Source: Dyella nitratireducens
GTDB lineage: Bacteria; Pseudomonadota; Gammaproteobacteria; Xanthomonadales; Rhodanobacteraceae
Reading direction: 5' to 3'
Assembly: GCF_014642835.1 (NCBI RefSeq)
Contig: NZ_BMJA01000001.1
Coordinates: 248,001 to 312,000 of the forward strand
Length of the DNA stretch: 64,000 nt
The notes beneath the pieces are model-generated. The model made no database searches, was not told where the DNA came from, and saw only the letters and a program-made list of their open reading frames with translations. The position numbers and the translations under genes are program-made. The first letter of the stretch is position 1. Each line of letters starts with the position of its first letter. Of the stretch, positions 27,976 through 36,047 are shown one piece after another.

Positions 27976-29942
27976 CAAGCTGGTGGCGAACCAAGCACCA
28001 TGCGTATGAGCGGATCAACGACCGCACGTTCGATCTGCTGTGTATAACGTCCGCCTTTGTACTGGCAGTACACGCAGGACATCTGGCGATCTGGTTGACG
28101 CTAGCGCTGTTCGTGGCGCTTGGCTTGCGCTGGTGGCAACGACGTTATCGGCCGGGACGTGTACCGGGTTGGCTGAAGGTGCCGATGCTGGCCTTCCTGG
28201 TCGGCGCCGTAGTGCTCGATTACGGCAACCTGTTCGGGCGTGAACCTGGCTCGGCCCTCGCTGCAGGTCTGCTGGTATTGAAGCTCAGCGAAAGCGAAGC
28301 GCCACGCGATGCGCGCGTGGCCGCGGCCTTTGCCTGCTTCCTGTTGATGGCGGCATTGCTGTTCGGTCAAGGCATGGTGGCCACCTTGGTCGTCGCGCTT
28401 GGTCTGCTACCCGCGTTGACGACCTGGCGATCGCTCGAACCCACGCAGACTTCACCCACGTTGCCACGTCAGTTGTTACCTGCGCTCGGATTGTTGGTGG
28501 CATCCATGCCGCTGGCGCTCACCGCCTTCGTACTGGTGCCGCGACTGAGTACGCCGCTATGGGGCAACAACAGCCAATCGGCAGCGCACACCGGGCTTAG
28601 CGACCACATGTCGCCCAACGAATTCAACGAACTGCTCACCGACGATACCGCCGCCATGCGCGTGAGTTTCGACGGACCGCCGCCACCGCAAGACCAACGC
28701 TATTTCCGTGCATTCGTCATGTGGAATTACGACGGCCACGACTGGCAACGATCCGAGCAGCCGGTCAGCACGTCGATTCCGGTCGAAGCCGCCAGGACGA
28801 TCAGCTACCACATCAGCCTGGAGCCCACGCACCAGCACGTACTCCCCACGCTGGACGTGCCGCTGGCAGCGCCCTTGCAATCGCAAGCGCATACGGATGG
28901 TGAAGTTCTTGCGGACAAGCCGGTCGATGAAGTGCGTGAGTACGAACTCCGATCAGCGGTGAATTACCGCTTCCAGCCAAACCTGGATATCGCCACGCGC
29001 ATGCATGCCTTGCAGTTGCCCGATGGTTTCGATCCGCGTACCCATGCGCTCGCCGAGCAATGGCGCCAACGCTACGGCCACGACAACGCGGCCATCATCC
29101 GGGCCGCCTTGAACATGTTCCACAACGACGGCTTCAGCTACACCTTGCTGCCGGCGCCGCTGGGCCGCGATGCCGTCGATGATTTTCTGTTCAACACGCA
29201 CGAAGGTTTTTGCGAACACTATGCCTCCGCCTTCACCGTGCTGATGCGCGCCGCCGGCATTCCCGCACGCGTGGTTACCGGCTTCCAGGGCGGCTTCTGG
29301 AACAAGATCGGCCAGTACCTGCTCGTGCGTAATGCCGATGCACATGCCTGGAGCGAAGTGTGGCTGGAAGGACGCGGCTGGGTGCGCATAGACCCGACTG
29401 CGGCAGTGCGGCCGCAGCGTATTTCGCAGGGCGCTGCAAGCGCCGCCGGCAATCAGCTCCCCTGGTATCAAGAGGGTTTCCTGGAATCGATGCGCAACCA
29501 GTGGGACATCGTCAACCGATGGTGGAACCAAAGCGTTATCGGTTTCGACGCATTGCGCCAGCGCGGACTACTGACACCGTTCGGCATTCGCGACGCAGAC
29601 ATCGGCCTGCTGACCAGGCTGCTGGTGATCTGCATCACGGCGTTCGGGGCACTGGGCTTGGCGTGGGCGTTGTGGCGTCGACCGGAAGGCGATCCTGCTC
29701 TCGCGGCCTTGCGCTCATTGGAACGCAAGCTTGCGCATGCTGGAGTCGTACGCCGGCGCAGTGAAGGGCCGCAGCATTTCCTTCGCCGTGCCAGCCGTGC
29801 ACTGCCCGGTCAACGCGTGGAACTGGACCATTTGATGAGGTGCTATATCGAGCTGCGCTACGCCACTGTTGAACCGTCCACTGAATCTTTGCGCACCTTC
29901 AGACAGGCAGTACGGAATTTCCACCCACGCCGCATGGTCTGA
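27972..29942 (+). CDS. tgpA: TgpA-type membrane transglutaminase
   Basis: Inner-membrane protein of 656 residues. About six N-terminal helices (DUF3488) are followed by a periplasmic transglutaminase-like domain, one helix near residue 555 and a cytoplasmic DUF4129-like tail. The catalytic Cys is in HEGFCEHYASAFTVLMRAAG, and the His and Asp are in NADAHAWSEVWLEGRGW and RIDPT. Pseudomonas TgpA is essential and has transglutaminase activity; the role here is by family. The start is the ATG at 27972, which overlaps DUF58 (ATGA), although the frame is open further upstream. Confidence 0.92.
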   Translation: MTSWWRTKHHAYERINDRTFDLLCITSAFVLAVHAGHLAIWLTLALFVALGLRWWQRRYRPGRVPGWLKVPMLAFLVGAVVLDYGNLFGREPGSALAAGLLVLKLSESEAPRDARVAAAFACFLLMAALLFGQGMVATLVVALGLLPALTTWRSLEPTQTSPTLPRQLLPALGLLVASMPLALTAFVLVPRLSTPLWGNNSQSAAHTGLSDHMSPNEFNELLTDDTAAMRVSFDGPPPPQDQRYFRAFVMWNYDGHDWQRSEQPVSTSIPVEAARTISYHISLEPTHQHVLPTLDVPLAAPLQSQAHTDGEVLADKPVDEVREYELRSAVNYRFQPNLDIATRMHALQLPDGFDPRTHALAEQWRQRYGHDNAAIIRAALNMFHNDGFSYTLLPAPLGRDAVDDFLFNTHEGFCEHYASAFTVLMRAAGIPARVVTGFQGGFWNKIGQYLLVRNADAHAWSEVWLEGRGWVRIDPTAAVRPQRISQGAASAAGNQLPWYQEGFLESMRNQWDIVNRWWNQSVIGFDALRQRGLLTPFGIRDADIGLLTRLLVICITAFGALGLAWALWRRPEGDPALAALRSLERKLAHAGVVRRRSEGPQHFLRRASRALPGQRVELDHLMRCYIELRYATVEPSTESLRTFRQAVRNFHPRRMV

Positions 29943-29992
29943 GCATGGCGCCACGATGTAGCATGCATCCGCCCAAGATGGAGAAACACGTC

Positions 29993-30586
29993 ATGTCTCC
30001 CCTGTACCGAATCCTCAGCCTTGCTGCGCTTTCCACCCTGTTGGCCGCGTGCGCCACGGTGCCGAAGCCGCTGCAGGGCTACTTTGCCCCCGTTACCACC
30101 GCAAGCGTCCAGCAAGGTGGCACCGCCAACGGCACGCAAGTGCGCTGGGGCGGTAGCATCATCAGCACCGAACCCAGCCAGAACGCCACCTGCTTCTACG
30201 TGCTGAGCCGCCCGCTCGACGATCAAGCTCGTCCGGCCGCTGGCGACAACAGCAACAGCCAAGGTCGCTTCGTCGCTTGCCGTCCCGGCTTCTATGATCC
30301 TGAAGTCTTCAAGCCCGGTCGGGAAATCACCGTAACCGGCGCCGTCCAGGGCACGGTCAGCCGCAAGGTGGGTGATTACGACTATGCCTACCCGCGCGTG
30401 GAAGCCGAAGTGGTTTACCTGTGGCCGAAGCGCCCGCTGGTCGTCGGTTATCCGTACGGTCCGGGCTGGTATGACCCGTTCTGGGGACCCTATTGGGGTC
30501 CGTATTGGGGTGGCCCTTATTGGGGCGGCGGCTGGGGATGGGGTGGCTTTTACGCACCGCCGGTGATCGTGGTTCGCCACCGCTGA
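29993..30586 (+). CDS. Slp family outer-membrane lipoprotein
   Basis: A 197-residue lipoprotein. The signal peptide ends in a lipobox (STLLAACA), placing the lipidated Cys near residue 19. The body matches the Slp family, which includes starvation-inducible outer-membrane lipoproteins: VPKPLQGYF, RWGGSIISTEP and VTGAVQGTVSRKVGDYDYAYP. The last 40 residues are unusual, with repeated PYWG and GWGWGG units rich in Gly, Trp and Tyr. Start is the ATG at 29993 with GGAG upstream; an ATG at 29978 is possible. It ends before a strong terminator. Confidence 0.88.
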   Translation: MSPLYRILSLAALSTLLAACATVPKPLQGYFAPVTTASVQQGGTANGTQVRWGGSIISTEPSQNATCFYVLSRPLDDQARPAAGDNSNSQGRFVACRPGFYDPEVFKPGREITVTGAVQGTVSRKVGDYDYAYPRVEAEVVYLWPKRPLVVGYPYGPGWYDPFWGPYWGPYWGGPYWGGGWGWGGFYAPPVIVVRHR

Positions 30587-30607
30587 TCGTTACCTCGCAG
30601 CTTCACG

Positions 30608-30636
30608 AAAAACGCCGGCAGAAGCCGGCGTTTTTT
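30608..30636 (+). terminator. Rho-independent terminator after the Slp gene
   Basis: CGCCGGC (30613-30619) and GCCGGCG (30624-30630) form a stem with an AGAA loop, extended by A5/T5 pairs and followed by TTTTTT. The A-run on the other side means it could also terminate the minus-strand HIT gene, which converges here. Confidence 0.92.
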
Positions 30637-30656
30637 ATGTAACGAACGATCGCCAA

Positions 30657-31001
30657 TCAGCCCGGCGGCCAATGCATACGTCGGCCTGCCAGCAGATGCA
30701 GATGCAGATGAAATACCGTCTGCCCGCCATGCTCGTTGCAATTGACCACCACGCGATAGCCATCCTTGTCGAAGCCTTGTGCTTTCGCATAATCGGCCGC
30801 GGCGAGCATCAGCTTGCCAAGCAATTCGGCGTCCGCGGACGTTGCCTCGTTCAAAGTGGCGAGTGCGCGCTTGGGCACGAACAACACGTGCACCGGTGCC
30901 TGCGGATTGAGATCCTTGAAAGCCAGCACGTCATCGTTTTCGTAGACGATGTCAGCCGGTATCTCGCGCCGGACGATCTTGCCGAAGATGGTGTCGCCCA
31001 T
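30657..31001 (-). CDS. HIT family nucleotide hydrolase (HinT type)
   Basis: Histidine-triad protein of 114 residues, probably a purine nucleoside phosphoramidase like HinT. The triad is in TVFHLHLHLLAGR, and DTIFGKIVRREIPADIVYEND is the usual N-terminus. The protein ends with a short Pro/Gly tail after the triad (MHWPPG). It lies 26 bases after recR on the same strand and ends at the shared terminator. Confidence 0.94.
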   Translation of the reverse strand: MGDTIFGKIVRREIPADIVYENDDVLAFKDLNPQAPVHVLFVPKRALATLNEATSADAELLGKLMLAAADYAKAQGFDKDGYRVVVNCNEHGGQTVFHLHLHLLAGRRMHWPPG

Positions 31002-31027
31002 GTACGTGTCTCCCTGATGAGTGCTGC

Positions 31028-31627
31028 TTAGTCGATGGATTGGCGGCTGCCGAACGCATGCGCCAATGTGCCGCGATCCACGTATTCCAACTCGCCTCCC
31101 AGCGGCACGCCATGCGCCAAACGCGTCGGGCGAATGCCGGCGGCGCGCGCGAGCTGTGCCAGATAGTGCGCAGTAGCCTCGCCTTCTACCGTGGGGTTGG
31201 TGGCGAGGATCAGTTCTTCCACTTCACTTTCGCCTAGCCGCTCGCTCAATAGTCCGAGACCGAGTTCTTCAGGTCCCAGGCCATCCAGCGGCGACAGGCG
31301 CCCCATCAGCACGAAGTACTGCCCCCGATAACCGGTAGCTTGCTCAATGGCAGCGAGATCGGTAGGCGACTCCACCACGCAGAGTATGTGCCGGTCGCGA
31401 CTGCTGCTCGCGCAGATAGCGCACACCCGTGTTTCGCTGAAGTTGCGGCAACGCGAGCAGTGACCGATCTTTTGCATCGCCTGTTGCAGCACGCTGGCCA
31501 GTTTTAGCCCACGCTCGCGTTCGCGCTCCAGCAGATGAAACGCCATGCGTTGCGCACTCTTGCCGCCTACACCCGGTAAGCAACGCAAGGCTTCGATGAG
31601 TTCGCTGAGGAGGGGAGATGAGCTCAT
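31028..31627 (-). CDS. recR: Recombination protein RecR
   Basis: Part of the RecFOR pathway that loads RecA at gaps (199 residues). It has an N-terminal helix-hairpin-helix ([20 protein letters not shown]), a C4 zinc finger ([16 protein letters not shown]) and a Toprim domain ([15 protein letters not shown]). The order dnaX-ybaB-recR is conserved in gammaproteobacteria. Confidence 0.97.
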   Translation of the reverse strand: MSSSPLLSELIEALRCLPGVGGKSAQRMAFHLLERERERGLKLASVLQQAMQKIGHCSRCRNFSETRVCAICASSSRDRHILCVVESPTDLAAIEQATGYRGQYFVLMGRLSPLDGLGPEELGLGLLSERLGESEVEELILATNPTVEGEATAHYLAQLARAAGIRPTRLAHGVPLGGELEYVDRGTLAHAFGSRQSID

Positions 31628-31639
31628 GTATTTTTATTT

Positions 31640-31660
31640 CCTCTCCTTTTCGAGGAGAGG
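31640..31660 (-). repeat. 8-bp stem-loop between ybaB and recR
   Basis: CCTCTCCT and AGGAGAGG flank a 5-base loop in the 40-base ybaB-recR gap. It resembles the CCCTCCCC stem after fabF at 17470. An A/T-rich stretch lies beside it. Possibly a processing or stability site. Confidence 0.5.
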
Positions 31661-31667
31661 GATAACA

Positions 31668-31991
31668 TCAAAACGGCATCTTGAACCCAGGCGGCAAATT
31701 CATGCCGGCAGTCAGCCCACCAAGCTTGTTCTTGCTCACCTCAGCCACCTTGTTCACCGCGTCGTTGACCGCGGCGGCCACGAGATCTTCAGCCATCTCC
31801 GGATCATCGGCGAACAACTTGCGGTCGATCTGCACGCGACGCACTTCGTGTGCACCGGTCATGACGACACTCACTAGACCGCCACCCGAGGTACCGGTGA
31901 CTTCAAGCTTGGCGATTTCTTCCTGCGCGCGCTTCATGTCTTCCTGCATGCGCTGCGCCTGCTGCATCAGCTGGCCAAGTTGTCCTCTCAT
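31668..31991 (-). CDS. ybaB: YbaB/EbfC nucleoid-associated protein
   Basis: Small DNA-binding dimer (107 residues) of the YbaB/EbfC family. The N-terminus ([20 protein letters not shown]) is helical, followed by [20 protein letters not shown] and a Leu- and Gly-rich C-terminus ([16 protein letters not shown]). It lies between dnaX and recR, as is usual. Confidence 0.96.
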   Translation of the reverse strand: MRGQLGQLMQQAQRMQEDMKRAQEEIAKLEVTGTSGGGLVSVVMTGAHEVRRVQIDRKLFADDPEMAEDLVAAAVNDAVNKVAEVSKNKLGGLTAGMNLPPGFKMPF

Positions 31992-32009
31992 AACACGTGT
32001 ACTCCAGAA

Positions 32010-33695
32010 TCAGGAATCAAGGGGTTTGATGGATTGCGGCACCACGCGCGCGCCGAATTCGCGCTTCAGTGCCTGCACCAGCGGATCGCCTTCGATCGAG
32101 GCTTCGGCAGCCGACTGCGCTGCACTGCGCGCCTCGGCTGCGCGTGCCGCCGGGGTATGCGCAGCGCCATGGCTGTCCTCGACGAAGCGCAAACGGATCG
32201 GCTCGCCCAGCGCTTCGCTGAGCCGATCGGCAATCTGGCCCACGATCGGCTCCACCGCCAAATGCATATGCGTCGGTTGCAGCGCTAGCACCAGTGTCTG
32301 GCCCTCCCTGCCGCGCAACGCAGAATTCTGTGCGAGCTGACCGAGCGGACCACGTAGATCGGCGCGCTGAATCAGCGCTTCCCAATCGGGCAAACCGCCA
32401 GGGCTGGCAACGCGTTGCACAGGAGCTGCTGCTGGCGTTGCGGCAGCAGCGATATTTTCGCGTGACGGCACGGGTGGCGCTGCATGAGTGGCGGCAGCGG
32501 GACGTGCGTTTTGCACGGGTGCCGAAGCCGATGTCGATGGCGCAACGGGCGGACGCGGCGGCGCAGCCGAGCGTTGCCCACCCGAAGCCGCCACGGGAGC
32601 GGCATCGTCGCCCGGACGAAATGCCAACATGCGCAGCAACGCCATCTCAAATCCAGTACGTGTGTCGGGCGCCAGCGCCAGGTCGCGACGGCCGGCCGTG
32701 GCGATCTGGTAGTAGAGCTGAACGTCTTCGGGCGTCATGCGCTCGGCCAGGCTGGTCAGCACCGGGTCGTCGCCGTCGTTCTGATCAAGCCGGTAACCCG
32801 GCACCAGCTGCAGTAGCTGGATGCGATGCAGGGCTGCGGCCAGATCATCCAGCACACTGCCAAAATCCGGCGAGAACGACGCGATGCGCGTGCATTCGGC
32901 CATCAATTGCTGCCCATCGCCGACGGCCAACGCATCGAGCAAACCAAGCACCTGACCGCGCTCGACACTGCCGAGCATGGCGCGCACGTCGTCTGCTTTC
33001 AGCGTACCGCCACCGTAGGCGATCGCCTGATCCAGCAGCGACAGACCATCGCGCAGCGAACCATCCGCGGCACGCGAAAGTTCCACGATGGCCGCATCGT
33101 CATATTCGAGATGCTCGGCGCCAAGGATATGGCGCATCTGCCCGGCGATCTGATCCGGCAGCAGACGCTTCAAGTTGAAGCGCAGGCAGCGCGACAGCAC
33201 CGTCACCGGCAGCTTTTGCGGATCGGTGGTCGCCAGCAGGAACTTCACGTGCGGCGGTGGCTCTTCCAGCGTCTTCAACAAGGCGTTGAAGGCGGGTTTG
33301 GAGAGCATGTGCACTTCGTCCACCAGATACACCTTGAAGCGCCCGCGCGCCGGTGCGTACTGGGCGTTCTCGATCACCTCGCGCACGTCGTCCACGCCGG
33401 TGTTGCTGGCTGCGTCGATTTCCAAGAGATCCACGAAGCGGCCCGCGTCGACCGCCGTGCACACCGCGCATTCACCGCAAGGATCGGCCGATTCGCCACG
33501 CTCACAGTTCAGCGACTTGGCGAAGATGCGCGCGATGGTGGTCTTGCCCACGCCACGTGTGCCGGTGAACAGATAGGCGTGGTGCATACGCCCGCTGTCG
33601 AGGGCGTTGGTGAGTGCGCGTACAACATGCTCCTGACCGACGAGTTCGGCGAACTTGCGGGGGCGCCACTTACGCGCGAGTACCTGATAGGACAT
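32010..33695 (-). CDS. dnaX: DNA polymerase III subunits gamma/tau
   Basis: Clamp-loader ATPase (561 residues). Walker A is LFTGTRGVGKTTIARIFA, the zinc module is CERGESADPCGECAVC, Walker B is KVYLVDEVHML, and sensor 1 is FLLATTDPQKLPVTVLSRC. A Pro/Ala-rich linker (about 375-430) leads to the tau C-terminal domain. I saw no A-rich slippery heptamer like the E. coli gamma frameshift site. Its ATG is only 4 bases from the end of a 288-bp palindromic element, and no ribosome site is visible upstream. Confidence 0.95.
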   Translation of the reverse strand: MSYQVLARKWRPRKFAELVGQEHVVRALTNALDSGRMHHAYLFTGTRGVGKTTIARIFAKSLNCERGESADPCGECAVCTAVDAGRFVDLLEIDAASNTGVDDVREVIENAQYAPARGRFKVYLVDEVHMLSKPAFNALLKTLEEPPPHVKFLLATTDPQKLPVTVLSRCLRFNLKRLLPDQIAGQMRHILGAEHLEYDDAAIVELSRAADGSLRDGLSLLDQAIAYGGGTLKADDVRAMLGSVERGQVLGLLDALAVGDGQQLMAECTRIASFSPDFGSVLDDLAAALHRIQLLQLVPGYRLDQNDGDDPVLTSLAERMTPEDVQLYYQIATAGRRDLALAPDTRTGFEMALLRMLAFRPGDDAAPVAASGGQRSAAPPRPPVAPSTSASAPVQNARPAAATHAAPPVPSRENIAAAATPAAAPVQRVASPGGLPDWEALIQRADLRGPLGQLAQNSALRGREGQTLVLALQPTHMHLAVEPIVGQIADRLSEALGEPIRLRFVEDSHGAAHTPAARAAEARSAAQSAAEASIEGDPLVQALKREFGARVVPQSIKPLDS

Positions 33696-33699
33696 GCAA

Positions 33700-33987
33700 G
33701 GGATGCTCTGATCAATTCTGCGTAGGTGTCACCGGCTCTGTCCGTTCGCAGGCCACAGGGCCATCGGCGAAGGCAGACTGGCCGTCTGTCGAGACGGTGG
33801 GCCGAAGGCATGCGGACGGACAGAGCCGGCCCCAACGAATTCATTGTAATGACGGGGTGATGTCCAGAAGGCTCGCAGACTGTGCCGCACGACTTGACAA
33901 GACGGCCAGTCTTCCCTGCGCCGCACAACACACTCTGCAAGCCTTCTGGACATCATGCCACCTACGCAGAATTGATCAGAACATCCC
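33700..33987. repeat. MITE-like nested palindrome upstream of dnaX
   Basis: Outer inverted arms 33700-33728 and 33959-33987 match at 28 of 29 positions, 22 of them consecutive. Inside are two further perfect inverted repeats: a 14-bp one (33732-33745 with 33816-33829) and a 16-bp one (33858-33873 with 33940-33955). The whole could fold into a branched structure. It has no coding capacity for a transposase. It could be a miniature inverted-repeat element or a structured leader. I could not see a target-site duplication, because the arms themselves reach the ends. Confidence 0.75.
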
Positions 33988-34072
33988 GAACGCTGTTTGG
34001 GCCTAAAGACCGATTGTGCCAAGTCCGGGATGGCAAGTCATGCGAGACAGGCAAGCACCGGCCCGAAAAGGC

Positions 34073-34183
34073 GGCGGCCCCGCCAGCCACACCCCGGCAC
34101 CCGAATCATCCGCTACCGTTGCTTCCTTCCGGACCTGGCGGGGTTTGCGAACTATCGTCGCGGGGGGACCGACGGGGCCACCA
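34073..34183 (-). ncRNA. ffs: Signal recognition particle 4.5S RNA
   Basis: The conserved SRP core is on the minus strand: CAGGTCCGGAAGGAAGCA with its GGAA tetraloop, followed by TGATTCGGGTGCCGGG and GTGGCTGGC. The terminal GTGGCCCC and GGGGCCGC pair. The 3' end runs into a GC-rich stem followed by TTTT, a likely terminator. Ends are set to within a few bases by pairing. It works with Ffh in co-translational targeting. It lies between tRNA-Ser and dnaX, all on the minus strand. Confidence 0.93.
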
Positions 34184-34204
34184 TAAAGGTGGGCATCGAA
34201 GCCC

Positions 34205-34233
34205 TGAAACTGGCGGTTCAATGGCCAGTTTCA
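34205..34233 (-). repeat. 10-bp stem-loop between tRNA-Ser and ffs
   Basis: TGAAACTGGC (34205-34214) and GCCAGTTTCA (34224-34233) form a perfect stem with a 9-base loop, 8 bases beyond the tRNA 3' end. It may end the tRNA transcript or guide processing if tRNA and 4.5S RNA are co-transcribed. Confidence 0.55.
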
Positions 34234-34241
34234 ATGAGAAC

Positions 34242-34334
34242 TGGCGGAGAGAGAGGGATTCGAACCCTCGATACGGGGATAAGCCGTATACACACTTTCC
34301 AGGCGTGCTCCTTCAACCACTCGGACATCTCTCC
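34242..34334 (-). tRNA. tRNA-Ser(GGA)
   Basis: A 93-base class II tRNA. Acceptor GGAGAGA pairs with TCTCTCC, CCA is encoded (34242-34244), the anticodon GGA is at 34298-34300, the long variable arm is present, and the T loop is GGGTTCGAATCCC. It reads UCC/UCU serine codons. Confidence 0.97.
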
Positions 34335-34379
34335 GCACGCAAAACCATCTTGCCGGTTGGAGGCCGGCAAAGAAGCGGA

Positions 34380-34408
34380 AGGATAGCCGTTAGCCGTCTA
34401 ACGGACAA
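34380..34408 (-). promoter_or_regulatory. Promoter for tRNA-Ser
   Basis: On the minus strand TTGTCC (34403-34408) and TATCCT (34380-34385) are separated by exactly 17 bases. Transcription would start about 38 bases before the tRNA 5' end. The leader contains a small GCCGG/CCGGC stem. Confidence 0.6.
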
Positions 34409-34442
34409 GAGCGCCACGAGGACCGAGTGAGGAGCCGGCAAC

Positions 34443-34514
34443 GTAGGTTGGGGTGCAAACCCCAACATCGCCATGTTCACACATCCGGGGTTTGGGGTTT
34501 GCGCCCCAACCTAC
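34443..34514. repeat. REP-pair (REPIN-like) element, GTAGGTTGGGG family, copy 2
   Basis: Inverted units at 34443-34468 (GTAGGTTGGGGTGCAAACCC at the start) and 34492-34514 (ending CCCCAACCTAC) surround about 23 bases. It lies 6 bases after the stop of the metallo-beta-lactamase gene on the minus strand. The outer heads are intact. Confidence 0.88.
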
Positions 34515-34520
34515 TATCAA

Positions 34521-35279
34521 TCACCCCGCATCCGGGCTTGTCGGCGACGGATTCACCAACGCCACGCGCTCCCCCGCTCGCGCAACGCGATAGCCGCGCG
34601 CCATCAACGTATCGCCATCCGCCTTGCTGCCGTAGTGATACAGCACCAAACGCGCGCGCAAGCTCTCGTCGTATTCGCGCTCGATATCGTCAACGCCGGT
34701 ATGCGAGGGATTGCCCACCAAACCGCAATCGTGTGCGATCAGCTCCTGCCCGCCAGCGTAATGCATCAACACCTCTGGAACGGGGCGGGTGTCGCCGGTA
34801 AACGCGAAACTGCCCTGCAAAGCCAAGCCGAACGATGTGCCAGGGCGATGATGCCGCGTGGCGAATACGTCGAACCAGAAACCATCCAGCCAAAACCCGC
34901 GCGAGCACGGCACCAGCCGGAAAGCTTCCCAATAATTCACGCCACCTTCGGCCAGCGCACCCGGGTAGTCAGCCACCCGCGTCTGCAACCATGGCACCAA
35001 CGCCGCATGCGTGAACACACGCGTTTTTCCACGCACGGCTTCGTCGAACCACATGCGAGTGAACAGGCGCTCCAGTCCACCCACATGATCCATGTGCGTG
35101 TGAGTGATGTAGAGATTACGCGGCAGCTCGCTATACGCAGTCATATAACGATCGAGCGTGTCGGGGCCGCAATCGATCAGCAACAACGGCTTGCCATCTT
35201 GCTCCACGACTGCGGACGAGGAGCCCAGCTCCACCGCGTGCGCGGCGCCGGTGCCGAGAAAATGCAGATGCCAGCTCAT
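34521..35279 (-). CDS. Metallo-beta-lactamase-fold hydrolase
   Basis: A 252-residue MBL-fold hydrolase, of the RNase Z/PhnP-like group by motif. The metal-binding motif is THTHMDHVGG, with LLIDCGPDTLDRY before it, FAFTGDTRPVPE, and a C-terminal His in VLYHYGSKADGD. The substrate is unknown; phosphodiester hydrolysis is a family-level guess. The start is the ATG at 35279 (MSWHLHFLGTGAAHAVE), overlapping the kdkA stop as ATGA, so the two are probably translated together. No signal peptide is seen. Confidence 0.85.
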   Translation of the reverse strand: MSWHLHFLGTGAAHAVELGSSSAVVEQDGKPLLLIDCGPDTLDRYMTAYSELPRNLYITHTHMDHVGGLERLFTRMWFDEAVRGKTRVFTHAALVPWLQTRVADYPGALAEGGVNYWEAFRLVPCSRGFWLDGFWFDVFATRHHRPGTSFGLALQGSFAFTGDTRPVPEVLMHYAGGQELIAHDCGLVGNPSHTGVDDIEREYDESLRARLVLYHYGSKADGDTLMARGYRVARAGERVALVNPSPTSPDAG

Positions 35280-36031
35280 GCGCTCAGTGTCCGCTCGTAA
35301 CTGTCCATGAGAGGTGTCCAAATCATTTGATCGAATACCGCTTCACCCTGCTCTGCTGCCCCCAGCTTGAACAGCGATCGGCGCAAGCGCTGCAGGTTGG
35401 CCATGCGCCAGCCCAGCTCCGGTGTGCGCATCCGACCGCGATCGAAATCCACCAGATAGAGTCCCGACGGCGCGATCAGTACGTTATGCGCGTTGAGATC
35501 GGCATGCCACACACCCGCGCGATGAAAACGCGCGACCAACGCACCGACTTCCCGCGCGAGTTCGGTATCCAGGCGCCCCTGAGCCAAGCCATCCGCCAAC
35601 GTATACGTATCGGCAATGCGCCGCATGATCAGGTCTGCCCGGTAATGAAGCCCTGCATGCCGGTACTGCGCCGCCACGGCTTGCGGCACCGGCAATTGCA
35701 GCTTCGCCATGGTCTGTAACAAACGGAATTCCCGGAAACTGCGCGTGCGATCCGCACCAGTCCACAGGTAGCGATCCCCCATCAGCCGGGCCACCACGCC
35801 GCCGCGCCGGTAATGGCGCAGCACGCACTCACCGGCGGGGGTATGAATGATCGCCACCCCGCCACGGCCGCCAGACTGTGTGCTGAGCGCACCCTGCCCG
35901 CGCCAATGGTCGGCATCGAACCATGGGCCATCGACTTGTGGCGATACGGTAGCGTCGAACAGAATCGCACCCTTGGCGTCTTGGCGCAGTTGCTCGTGCA
36001 TTGGTGCTGCGGCGGCCCTGTTTCGGTTCAT
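35276..36031 (-). CDS. kdkA: 3-deoxy-D-manno-octulosonic acid kinase
   Basis: Predicted Kdo kinase (251 residues) that phosphorylates Kdo in the inner core of lipopolysaccharide. The protein-kinase-like catalytic loop is GVWHADLNAHNVLI and the metal-binding loop is LVDFDRGRMRTPE. The divergent neighbour is an opsX-like heptosyltransferase, the same pairing as kdkA and opsX in Haemophilus, which use a single phosphorylated Kdo. The start could be the ATG at 36031 or at 36001 (MHEQLRQDAKG); neither has a clear ribosome site. It is separated from opsX by only 16 bases. Confidence 0.9.
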   Translation of the reverse strand: MNRNRAAAAPMHEQLRQDAKGAILFDATVSPQVDGPWFDADHWRGQGALSTQSGGRGGVAIIHTPAGECVLRHYRRGGVVARLMGDRYLWTGADRTRSFREFRLLQTMAKLQLPVPQAVAAQYRHAGLHYRADLIMRRIADTYTLADGLAQGRLDTELAREVGALVARFHRAGVWHADLNAHNVLIAPSGLYLVDFDRGRMRTPELGWRMANLQRLRRSLFKLGAAEQGEAVFDQMIWTPLMDSYERTLSA

Positions 36032-36047
36032 TGCCCGGCGATTCTAC

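Noticed and set aside
32010..33695. Programmed frameshift in dnaX
   Set aside because: I saw no A-rich slippery heptamer of the E. coli kind in the gene, so a separate gamma product is not supported from sequence.
33882..34430. Plus-strand open frame over the palindrome, 4.5S RNA and tRNA-Ser
   Set aside because: It covers the antisense of two well-defined RNA genes and part of the palindromic element, so it is not a gene.
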